The translations under genes and the position numbers were made by a program. From NCBI GenBank assembly GCA_963210315.1, contig OY723258.1:868001-932000 (forward strand): 64,000 bases of DNA, given 5' to 3'. Numbering within the stretch: the stretch's first letter is position 1; each line of letters begins with the position of its first letter. Positions 29,690-38,917 of this stretch are shown here, piece after piece. A model generated the notes under the pieces. That model saw only the letters and a program-made list of their open reading frames with translations. It was not told the origin of the DNA and ran no database searches. The stretch is from Rhynchopus euleeides (taxonomy: Eukaryota; Euglenozoa; Diplonemea; Diplonemida; Diplonemidae).

Positions 29690-30226
29690 TTACTGCACTT
29701 GGAGGAATTTGACACCGTCATCGCCTCCCATGTCAATAACCTCTGCGCGGCCCTGCTTCTGCAGCACGTCCAGGACGCAGCGCATGAGACCCTCAGGCAT
29801 CCCCTCCCATGAGGTGCCCTGCGCCTGGTCCTGCGTCAGCTCGTAGAGTGTCATGACAGACCCGACCTGCCCTTCATCGTCCACCTTCTGGTAGAGCTCG
29901 TTGGCATACTCGAGGAGGGGGCGCGGTGCGATGTAGCAGGTGTCGGTCGCCTGCCCCGTTGCAGGGTTCTTCTGCCACACAGCCTTGCCTGTGGAGACGA
30001 GGGACCCAAGGACCACCCGGGCAGAGTCGGCGTCGAGGCGGCGCGAGATGGTGTCGTTGGAGAAGACGCCATCCCCTGTGCTGATCTCGTATTGCTTCCG
30101 GCTCCCGCAGTAGCCGGTCACGATGGAGTGCCACATCTCGCATTGCTTCTCCCGTGTCTCCGGGGCGCGCTGCAGCGTGAAGAGTGGGGGGAAGGAATAC
30201 ACATCGGGGAATGTGTACGACCCCAT
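29690..30226 (-). CDS. VPS25: ESCRT-II subunit VPS25
   Basis: 178 residues, against 176 in human VPS25. The family signature FPDVYSFPPLFTLQ is at the N-terminus, followed by two winged-helix domains; VMTLYELT in the second matches the conserved FTLYELT. VPS25 is present in two copies in ESCRT-II (with VPS22 and VPS36), binds ESCRT-III VPS20 through its second winged helix, and acts in multivesicular-body sorting at the endosome. The frame continues upstream of 30226 without a stop, but the family start and a CTCTCTCCAG acceptor-like site at 30241-30250, 14 nt before this ATG, decide the start. No intron. Confidence 0.95.
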   Translation of the reverse strand: MGSYTFPDVYSFPPLFTLQRAPETREKQCEMWHSIVTGYCGSRKQYEISTGDGVFSNDTISRRLDADSARVVLGSLVSTGKAVWQKNPATGQATDTCYIAPRPLLEYANELYQKVDDEGQVGSVMTLYELTQDQAQGTSWEGMPEGLMRCVLDVLQKQGRAEVIDMGGDDGVKFLQVQ

Positions 30227-30740
30227 CCTCGCCCCCTCGCCTGGAGAGAGTGTGTGGGGGTGTTTGAGAACAGAGGTGTTTTCACAACGCAGCCCCCAGG
30301 CATGCTGATGGGACGAAGGGACGTGGGCTTCACCTGGGCAGATAACAGAGGGCCGGACAGACGGCACACTGGGCTAGGTGCAAAGGTGCACACCTCTTTG
30401 TTGAGCCTTCGCACCGAGAAAGGACTCTGATGCTGCATCCACCGTATGCACACACAATCCCCTCCCACCTGCTCTGTTGATGCGATCACCACTGCAACAC
30501 TCCTCTGCAATCAGAGCAGCGCGTGGACAACACGCTCGCCACACACATATGCCACGTATGCCACTCCAGAACAACACCTCCAACCAGCCCAGCAAGGGGT
30601 AAATGACGAATTCCGCACCACCACCACCACCCCACCCCCCTTTCCCCGATGTCTGCCTCGGAAAAGGAGTGCCAACACGCAACACAAACCATTGCCCCCT
30701 GAAGAGGCCACTCCCCCTCCACCACCACCACCCCACCGCC
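30227..30740. other. Intergenic, CA/CCA-rich, no gene seen
   Basis: Short region before the end of the secreted Cys-rich gene. Contains CCA-rich low-complexity DNA only. Confidence 0.5.
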
Positions 30741-31697
30741 CTACATCAGCGTCCCTCGCGCCTGCCGCGTGCCACCGCTGCCACCCTTCCTCTTCCCCGG
30801 AGGGCTGCCTCTACTGCCTGGGGCACGCCTAGGCCCAGGCCCAGACCCAGGCACGGAGTCACCACCCGTCACCCGCCCTGCCAGCAGCCCTGCAGGGTAC
30901 TTGACGAAGGGGCGGAGGCGGGGCGCCAGGTCACGCGCCTCGGCAATAGCGTCCGACAGGTTGGCGGCATATGCAGAAGCCGCCGTGGCGCTGCTATTGC
31001 CCTGCTGCTTGCCTGCAGGCGCTGCCGTGACGTTGGGCCCCGCGAGCCCCGCCAGCAGCGCCATAGGGTCAGGCACGCCCTCCGGATGTGCCTGCCGGCA
31101 GCCCCTCTGCAGGGCCTCCAGCGCTGCGCTGTCTCTGCAGAAGTCGAAGAGGCGCAGGACAGGCCCGAAGCCCTCACGGCACCCCTGCAGGTAGTCATCC
31201 AGCGTGCAGTCTGCCGTGAAGGTGCAGAACAGCTTCATCTCCCGCACGGAGCGCGGCGAGTGTGAGAGGCGCGACAGGTCTGCCGCAGGCACCGAGGTCA
31301 TGCCGGTGCAGCCTGTGAAGAAGGCGCGTTTGATCTTGCGCGTGCCACGGCGGCAGAGCGAGGTTAGCAGCTCGAGGTCCTGCGCCTTGGCCTCCAGCTG
31401 CGGCCGGAGCGAGGCGCAGGTGTCGAGGAGCCACGCGCTCTGGCGTGCCCGCCGGCAGGTCACGTCAACAGGGCCCACCTCGCTGGGCAGGACCAGCGCC
31501 CCGAGGTGGGCATGTGTGGTGAGGATGGGGGCCAGGTCGAACACCCCGCACTCGAGCTGGAGGTAGGCGCGGGCGTTGCCGTGCGGCGAAGGGAGGAGGG
31601 CGTTGTAACCACGCCCGGGACCCTCAGCGGCATGGGCCTGAGTGGGGCAGAGCAGGCATGCGGCGAGCAGCGCAGCAGCTGCGCGTGGCACCGCCAT
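30741..31697 (-). CDS. Secreted cysteine-rich protein of unknown function
   Basis: 318 residues from the ATG at 31697. Residues 1-21 (MAVPRAAAALLAACLLCPTQ) form a typical signal peptide. The mature part has about ten cysteines (LECGVF, VTCRRA, DTCASL, SLCRRG, TGCTGM, LFCTFTADC, QGCREG, DFCRDS, RGCRQA), two NxS/T glycosylation sites, and a basic, Pro/Gly-rich C-terminus. No family recognised. A longer upstream frame exists, but a near-perfect splice acceptor (CTCCCCTCCCCACAG) ends 4 nt before this ATG and the signal peptide fits this start. Confidence 0.75.
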   Translation of the reverse strand: MAVPRAAAALLAACLLCPTQAHAAEGPGRGYNALLPSPHGNARAYLQLECGVFDLAPILTTHAHLGALVLPSEVGPVDVTCRRARQSAWLLDTCASLRPQLEAKAQDLELLTSLCRRGTRKIKRAFFTGCTGMTSVPAADLSRLSHSPRSVREMKLFCTFTADCTLDDYLQGCREGFGPVLRLFDFCRDSAALEALQRGCRQAHPEGVPDPMALLAGLAGPNVTAAPAGKQQGNSSATAASAYAANLSDAIAEARDLAPRLRPFVKYPAGLLAGRVTGGDSVPGSGPGPRRAPGSRGSPPGKRKGGSGGTRQARGTLM

Positions 31698-32644
31698 TGC
31701 CCTGTGGGGAGGGGAGGTGGAGTGCGGGTGGGGGTTTAATCGTCGAGAGTGAATGGAAAAGTTAGTCGCCCAGCACCTTCTTGCAATGTTAGTCCTTTTT
31801 GTAGTCACTACACCAGATATTGTTGTACAAGGCAGATCAATGCACAACGGGAGGGTGTGTAGCGGTTGTCTGCCAGTGGCCTGGTGGTTGGACCGCAACA
31901 CAGCTCTCAAAAGGGATACCCAGCCTCGGGGTGGGGGGAGGGGGCAGCCAGCACGTGCAGGGTCCCGCATTGGGGCCTTATCTAACGCGGCTTCAGTGAG
32001 GCACCAGGCTTTCCTGGCTGCAGCTCAGACCCCCCCTCAACAGGACACGAAACACGTCTCCGGAAGAGGGGCGGGGGTAGGGTGGCTCAGGCCAAGGCAG
32101 GAGGGGGGGACAACAGACAGGAGGTGGCTCGAAAGCATGGTTTCTCGTTTCTTTCAATAGCCCTCTGTCCACCACCCCCCCTGCACCGGTCGACAATTAT
32201 GGGTTATCTGCTGGCGATGACTTCTTGTTCAGTGGTGTGCTGCGCATGCACAACCGAGCAAAGTGTCATTCCAGTCTTCCTTCTCGTTCTCCGCTCAATG
32301 TGATTCTGTCTGAATGTATTGACGCTTCCCCACACACAACATGTTCGGGTGTTTTGTGCGGTGAAACCGGGTGAAGAAACTGGACGCGTTTTTCCCTGAT
32401 GAAGGTAAAACGCGCCACTCGACTCGCAGCGCCCCTTCTCCCATCCCCCCCCCCCCCAACTTCGTCAGGGGGGGACGGGGGGGAGGCGGGGCGCCACCCC
32501 GTGCCTTCCTGTGTGGCGGCTGATCTGCAAGGATTTTGCACCCGGCACAGGCTTGCCTGTGATGTGATGACAACCCTCAATACAACACCGCACATCACGT
32601 GTATTCTGTCATGCACTTGTCGCACTGCATGCCATCCACTTTTG
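31698..32644. other. Intergenic, no gene seen
   Basis: Between the secreted-protein gene and the TTAA element. Only short unsupported frames and a C run near 32,447-32,457. Confidence 0.5.
31702..31735 (-). promoter_or_regulatory. Predicted 3' splice acceptor with long pyrimidine tract
   Basis: On the minus strand ~30 nt of almost pure C/T and A, ending CCCCACAG, stop 4 nt before the ATG of the secreted Cys-rich protein. It is the clearest example of the acceptor-like sites that precede most starts here, and would suit spliced-leader addition or a 5'UTR intron. Confidence 0.55.
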
Positions 32645-32665
32645 TTAACCCTTTCTGTCCGGGAA

Positions 32666-33275
32666 GCCACTACAGTGGCTTTGCACTTTGCTTACGGAAG
32701 TAAATAATTATGCACTTCGAATTTTTCAGGATTTTTTTGTATGGTAAAATGGGGGAGCTCAATCCTTTCAAATGCAGCAAGGGTTCATGGGAAAGGTGGA
32801 GATCCGTCCAACGTACTGCCGGAGGACAATTGCACACTCAGGTGAGATTTTCGGGTTTGGGTCGTCCCTCATGGCCCCTATTTACGAGTCAACCATATCA
32901 GGTGTTCTTGTGCCCCATTTCGCTCGACTCCCCCGATCGTGGAAAGCTCCGGAGTTATTCTCCGCAAAAACACATCGATATGCAGACCCACAGAACACAT
33001 TTCGACCCATCACAGGCGCGAGAGCTGGGGGGGCTGGGTGGGTCTCAGAGGGTCTTGGGCAGGTATGGCCACTACAGTGGCTTTCACTTTGCCTATGCAG
33101 GCAAAGTTATTTGAATTTCGAATTTTTCAAGATTTCTTTTTATGGTGGAAACGGGGTGGACGAATCTTTCAAATGCACCAAGAGTTGGTCGGAAAAGCAA
33201 AACTCTGACCAACTTGGCTCTGTAACAAAATTGCACCACAAGGTGGAATTTTCGGTGGTTTTGCCCTTGAAACCG
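32666..33275 (+). repeat. Tandem duplication of element left end (~400-bp period)
   Basis: Copies at 32,666-32,870 and 33,069-33,275 both begin GCCACTACAGTGGCTTT (itself a palindrome), then share TTCGAATTTTTCA, a TTTTTATGGT stretch and CTTTCAAATGCA. Divergence is moderate, so the duplication is not recent. Confidence 0.75.
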
Positions 33276-33671
33276 CCTCCTGAACCTGCGTGGGAGGTAT
33301 CGAGCTTTCCCGAGCATCTTTTTGCCCGATTCCTTCGATAAGGGAAAGGTTTCCGACAGATGTCATCTGGGAAATCAGTTTTCAGACCTCTGCATCTCGA
33401 ATATCCGCCCCAACGGGCTGTGCCGATGCACCACCCGATTTCGGCCTCCAGCCACCCATCAGTGAAATATGGTGGAATTCTCTGATGGAGATTTAATGCC
33501 GTCAGTCATCGGGCGGACATCCTCCATGGCCCCAGAGGGGCAGGGAAGGGTGTTCTACCTCGATCCAGGTGCCCAACGGGCTAACGGGGTCGCTGGGGTG
33601 GCTCACAGTCAGGTACCTCAGAACATGTGTTTTTGCACCTGTTGATATATTTGCCTTGTGCAAACCACTGC

Positions 33672-33719
33672 CTTCCCAAGTAAATTGTCTTCCGCTCCAC
33701 CTTTTTCAACATTTTTTTT
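33672..33719 (+). repeat. 48-bp inverted repeat, left arm (partner 35782-35829)
   Basis: CTTCCCAAGTAAATTGTCTT and onward to the T run matches the reverse complement of 35782-35829 with one mismatch. The right arm is ~50 bp from the element's right end, so the left arm may be a stray copy of that subterminal region. Confidence 0.85.
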
Positions 33720-33913
33720 TATCGGGAACTGCGCTGGAGCAGAACTGTTCGAGAACGCCATAGAACCCGGATTTTTTGGGCGGTCACACACCGCCCTGAA
33801 TTTTTTTCTGGATTTTTTGCACCTCGATTTTTGGTTTCTCGGGCGAGGCCCACATGTGAAATATTTTTTCGGGAAAAAAACCGGAACAATGCAACGTTCT
33901 GCGCAAACGCAGT

Positions 33914-34210
33914 TCAGCCAGCGGGCCGGAGTGGGGAGTCCGCTTCGGACATGAGCCTCTGCACCCAGTAAATGATGCAAAGGTCCCACGGCAAGAGCAC
34001 ACCCGTGGTCTGCTCCCACTCGTGCCGGAACTGGAGGAGTCGCCGGTGGGGCCCCTCGAGCCCCCTCCACGTCGACGGTGCCAACGCCTCCCCCAGCGTC
34101 TTCACCGCGCGCTTGGCGATCCGCTGTGCCTCTCTGGCGGTCAGCGGGTCCTCCTGTGCCCGTCTCCTTCCCACCCGCGCCGTGGAGAGCACCCCTATGC
34201 TCTCCAGCAT
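33914..34210 (-). CDS. Short ORF, possible tyrosine-recombinase N-terminal domain (element-borne)
   Basis: 98 residues beginning 18 nt after the end of the coiled-coil ORF on the same strand. ALAPSTWRGLEGPHRRLLQF and the following WVQRL resemble the SAM-like core-binding domain of tyrosine recombinases (phage integrase fold), as in Crypton or DIRS-type elements. The catalytic domain is absent, so it is a fossil fragment. Family assignment is tentative. Confidence 0.4.
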   Translation of the reverse strand: MLESIGVLSTARVGRRRAQEDPLTAREAQRIAKRAVKTLGEALAPSTWRGLEGPHRRLLQFRHEWEQTTGVLLPWDLCIIYWVQRLMSEADSPLRPAG

Positions 34211-34227
34211 CGCCGTGAGGGGCGAGC

Positions 34228-35571
34228 TCACTGCCTGTGGCCCCCCCTCCTGCTCCGCTGGCTGGTGGGGTGGCCCTGCTGCGGCTGTGGCTGCGAGCTG
34301 CGTTGCTGTTGTTGTTGATGTTGATGCTGATGCTGTGGGTGGTGGACCTGGGGGGAGCGTGGCTGGCGGGCCCGTGCCTTCTCCTTTGCCGCCCGGAGGT
34401 ACGGAGGAATCTCCGGCTTCCCGAAGAATTCCTCCTCCATCGCGGAGGCCGCCTCCCATCCGCCCCCCAACACGCCCTCGTTGAGGGCTTCCAGCCTGCA
34501 GAACTGGTTCTGCATCAGCCGGACCAGGAGGTCGTCGTAGTCCTCCGGCTCCTGCAGCGACGGCAGGCTCGTCATGATGAGGTTGATATCCCTCATCCGG
34601 GCCTGCGCCTCGTGGGCCTGCGGGCGCAGGGCACCCCCCGCCCGGGCCCCCAGCAGGGCGTCGTAGCGGCGCAGCTGGTGCAGGTGCACCAGCCCCAGCG
34701 TGGCCTCGTCCGCGTGCCACCACTCGTCCACGTCCAGGGGGTTGAGAGCCCCGGCGCCCCTGCGGCTGTCGCTGCTGCCGGCTACGCTGCCGGCCCCGTC
34801 CCGCTGCTCCGGCTTTCCGGCCCTCGGTGCTCCGGCGCCGGCTCCGGAGCCCGTCCCGTTTCCCCGCAGGCGGGCCAGCTCCGCCTGGAGGTCCGCCACC
34901 TCCCGCATCCGCCGCACCTCCTCCCGGAGGGAAGCCACCTCGTCCTGGGGGGCTGCAGCCCGGCTCGCACCTGCCTCAGCCCTTACCCTCGCGTGCTCCG
35001 CGAGGGCCGTCTCCCGCTGGGCCTTGGCCCGCTCCTCCATCACCAACGCGGCGTTCCGCGTCTTCTCCCTCTCAAGGGCCAGCTCCGCCTCGAGGCGGGC
35101 TCTCACCTCCGCGTGCCTGGCGGACTCCTCGGCGACCATGGCCCGCGCCTGCGCCTCCGTGACGGCGTTTGAGACCGCCGCCTCCACCGACGCCACCTTC
35201 GCGTCCGACTCCGCCCCCGTCACCCGCTGTGCCGCAGCGGATTCCACCTTCGCCGCATGCGCCGCTGCATTCGCGGATGCGATGTGCATCCCCGCCGCCG
35301 CCTCCGCGTTGGCGGCCCTCGTAGCCGCCCCCGCCTCCACCCCCGCCGCGTGCACCCTCGCGTGCGCCTCCACCTGCGTGGCCCGGATGTCGGCCCCCGC
35401 GACCTCGCGAGTGGCCACCTCGCGGGCGTTGGCGGTGGTCACTGCCGCCAGCGCCTGCCCCATCGCCATCCCGAAGTCGCCCGCCGGGAGGGGGGCGGAC
35501 AAGGCATCCGGGTTGCCCGCGCCGCGCCCCACTCCGGACAGCACCAGCTCCGAGTTCTGCACGCCAGGCAT
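34228..35571 (-). CDS. Element-borne Ala/Glu-rich coiled-coil ORF
   Basis: 447 residues from the ATG at 35571. Residues ~30-230 are an Ala/Glu/Arg heptad-like coiled coil (EARAMVAEESARHAEVRARL); a Gly/Ser linker leads to a helical segment (LDVDEWWHADEATLGLVHLH) and a His/Gln-rich end. It lies fully inside the TTAA element, and the layout of coiled-coil ORF followed by recombinase-like ORF suggests an ORF1 of a mobile element rather than a host gene. Confidence 0.55.
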   Translation of the reverse strand: MPGVQNSELVLSGVGRGAGNPDALSAPLPAGDFGMAMGQALAAVTTANAREVATREVAGADIRATQVEAHARVHAAGVEAGAATRAANAEAAAGMHIASANAAAHAAKVESAAAQRVTGAESDAKVASVEAAVSNAVTEAQARAMVAEESARHAEVRARLEAELALEREKTRNAALVMEERAKAQRETALAEHARVRAEAGASRAAAPQDEVASLREEVRRMREVADLQAELARLRGNGTGSGAGAGAPRAGKPEQRDGAGSVAGSSDSRRGAGALNPLDVDEWWHADEATLGLVHLHQLRRYDALLGARAGGALRPQAHEAQARMRDINLIMTSLPSLQEPEDYDDLLVRLMQNQFCRLEALNEGVLGGGWEAASAMEEEFFGKPEIPPYLRAAKEKARARQPRSPQVHHPQHQHQHQQQQQRSSQPQPQQGHPTSQRSRRGGHRQ

Positions 35572-36200
35572 CGGATATGTCGGGGGTTGAAGGGTGGAGT
35601 AAAGAGAAGGGAGTAGGTGGGAGTGTTGAACCACGAAAATATTTTTCGTTGAACGCAGCCAAATATAAGGCCTAACCTGTTTTGGCGCACGGGTGTGATG
35701 ACAAAAGGGAAAAGTGCTAGCACGAACATGATGTTGGTCTTCTGGTTATGTCTGGTTTCTTAGAACACTTAACGTGTATGCAAAAAAAATGTTGAAAAAG
35801 GTGGAGTGGAAGACAATTTACTTGGGAAGGCGAATTTTCCCAAAAATCGAAAAAATACCCCCCGGACAGAAAGGGTTAAGAAAAAAAAACACACCCGCAT
35901 CTGACATGCCGTAATATAAATAAATGGAGCATTGGCGGGAGAGAGAAAAATGCCAGGATAGGGTGCGCCACGCCAATCTCCGCTACATCTGGGCTCGCAC
36001 ATGAAGGGGATGTGCGACAGCTTAACTCAGAGTTCACACCACACACATACCCCACTACACCCCCTCCCCATTCTTCAGACCCTCGTGGGCAATATTGCGG
36101 TGCTGCGTTCGCAAATTGACCCACTCCCCACCCCCACCCCTTCCGCAAACCCGCAAACAGCACTGACCTGTGAGAGGCCGCTTCCCACAGGCCGCTCTGC

Positions 36201-37952
36201 TCAGGCCTTTGGGAGCTTCGGGATTCGTTTCATATGCGCCCCCTCAGGCAGGCCTTTGGAGACTGAAAGGTTCTCCAGCTCGTGGACCCAGAAGCCGCAG
36301 GAGACTATCAGGTATGACCCGAGGAGGAGGAAGCCGACAAGCCAGTTGGTGGTGCCACCGTGCAGGATGGCGGTGACGATGACGACAGATGCCATCAGGG
36401 CGGCCGTTTCAAAGCCGTGGAAGAACAGCGAGAGGTTCCTGTCGAGGAAATATCCTGATATGACGCAGAAAGGCAGGACGCACATCGCAATCTGGGTGCA
36501 CGACCCGAGCGCGATACCCAGTGAGATATCCATCCGGTTTTTATAGGCGAACATAACGGCAGCGCTGTGCTCCGCAGCGTTCCCCATCACAGGGATGATC
36601 ACCGCGCTGACAAACACGCTGTTGATCCGGACCTCCTGCGTGAACCCCTCGATGGACCCCACCATTGTCTCCCCGACGAAGCTCACCAGCTTTGTGATGA
36701 TGCAGAGCCACAGGATAGACTCCCACTTCCCCAAGGCATAGCGGGCGGGCTTCTCCTGAGGCACACCACCGCCACCGCCACCACCCACCTCCACCCCACC
36801 ACCCCGCTTCCCCACGGGAGATGGGGCATCAGATCTCGCAGACGGCGCCACCGAGGCAGTTTCGATATCTCCCGAATCGGCGTCGGAGGAAATCACGTCA
36901 GGAGCCCCTCTGGGGCTTGCGGCTGGGGGCGCGCCCTCCCCAAACACGCTGCTGTTGCTGCGGAGCCTGGTGGAGAGCGCCTCGCCGGACGCGGCAGGCG
37001 CCACAGTGTTGCTCCTCCGGGAGGCTCCCCCACCGGCACCCCTGGTGGATCCGGGTCGGGGGGAGGCATCGGAAGCTGCAACCACAACCCCCCTGTGGTG
37101 TGCAAACCCGGGGATGGCTGAAGAGTCACACCTCTGTGCATCGAGGAAGTCATCGTCCTCAGAGGACATGACACCGCTGGGTGATGCCAGGGCGGAGCCC
37201 TGCTGGCCGTTCTCTTCGTATTCCTCTGCGTGGGTGCGGAGCTGGAAGATAAGGAAGGCGACGTACATCATGAGGAGGATCACCGCGACAAATCTTGAAA
37301 AATTCAGCTCGTCATCCCGGTCGTCCTCCTGCCCCGACATCTTCAGGGCTGCGGGGAGCAGCAGCCCCATCACGCTGAGGAGGAGCAGGGACGAGGGGAC
37401 CGCACCGCTCACCACCTTGAAAGTCTGCACCTTCCAGCGGAGGCCTCCAACGAAGCAGGACAGGCCTAGCACCAGGAGGAGGTTGGAGAGGATGCTGCCA
37501 AGGAGGGCGAGTTGGACAACTCGGTAGAGTCCGCCTTGGAGTGCGTAGAGGGAGACCAGAACTTCGGTGGCGTTGCCGAATGTCGCGTTGATAAGCCCGC
37601 CGACAGCGTCGCTTGTGTGCCTGCAGAGGTGTTCGGTGACGAATCCGATCCGCTCCGCGAGGGGGATGAGGCAGATGAGGCTCGTGGTGAAGCAGGCCGC
37701 GTCGCTCCCCTTGAGGCTCGGGATGAAGAAGATCCCGAAGAGGAGCACGTTAAGGCGGCTTCCCAGCACCACAGCCTGCAGCGACTGGGCTGCGGTGCCG
37801 ACCCAGTCCCCGCTCACCACGCCAGAGAGGTGGGTCTGGAAGGCATGGGAGGAGTACAGCCCGACAGGGCGGCCAAGGAGTGCCCGTTGTGTCACCTCCA
37901 CGTGCCGCTTCCGGGTGGGGCGGGAGTGGGATCGTGGGGTTGCGTTGTGCAT
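36201..37952 (-). CDS. Ca2+/H+ exchanger (CAX family)
   Basis: 583 residues, about ten membrane segments in two homologous halves split by a low-complexity cytosolic loop (~240-395). The two ion-selectivity motifs of the CAX branch of the cation/Ca2+ exchanger superfamily are intact: GGLINATFGNATE (GNATE at 126-130) and PVMGNAAEHSAAV (~453-465). CAX proteins move Ca2+ into vacuoles or acidocalcisomes in exchange for protons. The N-terminus is Arg-rich and may be regulatory, as in plant CAX. The loop is longer than in yeast VCX1. A CAG at 37962-37964, 9 nt before the ATG behind TTTCCCCTGCC, supports the start. No introns. Confidence 0.93.
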   Translation of the reverse strand: MHNATPRSHSRPTRKRHVEVTQRALLGRPVGLYSSHAFQTHLSGVVSGDWVGTAAQSLQAVVLGSRLNVLLFGIFFIPSLKGSDAACFTTSLICLIPLAERIGFVTEHLCRHTSDAVGGLINATFGNATEVLVSLYALQGGLYRVVQLALLGSILSNLLLVLGLSCFVGGLRWKVQTFKVVSGAVPSSLLLLSVMGLLLPAALKMSGQEDDRDDELNFSRFVAVILLMMYVAFLIFQLRTHAEEYEENGQQGSALASPSGVMSSEDDDFLDAQRCDSSAIPGFAHHRGVVVAASDASPRPGSTRGAGGGASRRSNTVAPAASGEALSTRLRSNSSVFGEGAPPAASPRGAPDVISSDADSGDIETASVAPSARSDAPSPVGKRGGGVEVGGGGGGGVPQEKPARYALGKWESILWLCIITKLVSFVGETMVGSIEGFTQEVRINSVFVSAVIIPVMGNAAEHSAAVMFAYKNRMDISLGIALGSCTQIAMCVLPFCVISGYFLDRNLSLFFHGFETAALMASVVIVTAILHGGTTNWLVGFLLLGSYLIVSCGFWVHELENLSVSKGLPEGAHMKRIPKLPKA

Positions 37953-38917
37953 CGTGTGGGCCTGCGGGTTGGCAGGGGAAATATTATAAGGGTTGGGGTG
38001 GGGTGGGGGTGGGAGAAGGCAAAGTCAATGTGGGCACCCAGGGGTGGGGGAGAGAGAGGGATAGGCGAGGGTATGTGTGTTGGACACCTCTAGGCGGAAG
38101 GGGGGGGGGGTAAGGAAATCGCACACCTTTAAGAAATTTCTTGAGGAGGGAGACAAAACACACAAGCATAACTCTACTTGGAAGGCATCCCTCGGGTGGG
38201 TGGGTAGGGGGGGTGTTCTCAGCAGGAGGCTGAGTTGAGAGTGCCTCCGTTCAGTGTGGCTTCCTCTCCTGTCAAGTGGTGGTGGTGGTGGTGGTGGTGA
38301 AAAACACAAACCGCAACAACAAGATCAGATGTAGATAGGGGTCGGGAAAGCAGGAGGGGGGTGGGGGGGATGCTCCATCCACAATGGCAACTCGGTTCAG
38401 GTTATGACTTCCGCGTGTTCCTTTTCCAGGCTGGTTAGGGCCAAGGCAGGCCAGCCGAGCTGCAATAAGGTATTGCTGCCAGAAGCGTGTTTTGCTGCTG
38501 GCCTTCCGGCTGGGCCCAAAGGGGGGAGGGGGGGATGTGGTTATAGCAACTAAGCAGGAGAATGGGTGGGGGTGACGCAGTGAGACGGGAGCTTCACTTC
38601 AAATAAGCCACCACACACCCCACCCCTCCCCATAGTTTTTGGTGGCATGGGCAAAGCAAAAAAATATAAAAATCGAAAACAGCCGTGTGTGCCCGGTGGA
38701 AACCGACACAACGCTCTCTTCGAAATGATCCTCCTCCCACCCCCCCGCCCCTAAACCCCACGTCGCGAGGGCGAAGCTACATACACGGTGGTCTTATGCA
38801 GAAAATGCATATCATTTTGCTAATCAAATTTTTGCATATCAAAATTTTCCGATTTACATATGTAAATTTTGGAGGCTATAGCCTCTCACCTCACCTCACC
38901 CCTCCCTCCCCCCCGCA
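37953..38917. other. Intergenic with AT-rich island, no gene seen
   Basis: Includes a (GGT)n run at about 38,277-38,299 and an unusually AT-rich stretch at 38,800-38,880 with short palindromes (TTTACATATGTAAA, GGCTATAGCC). It ends just past the stop of the next gene, so it may hold polyadenylation or termination signals for that gene. Confidence 0.45.

Larger units (their letters stand above)
32645..35879. mobile_element. TTAA-flanked element with piggyBac-like ends, internally rearranged
   Basis: TTAA at 32645-32648 is followed by CCCTTTCTGTCCGGG; the exact reverse complement ends at 35875 and is followed by TTAA at 35876-35879. TTAA duplication with terminal repeats starting CCC is the hallmark of the piggyBac superfamily. 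No piggyBac transposase is seen in the 3.2 kb. Instead there is a coiled-coil ORF followed by a short ORF resembling the start of a tyrosine recombinase, so the element looks incomplete or carries a fragment of another element. The left end is partly duplicated (32,666 and 33,069), and a 48-bp sequence occurs inverted inside. Confidence 0.75.
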
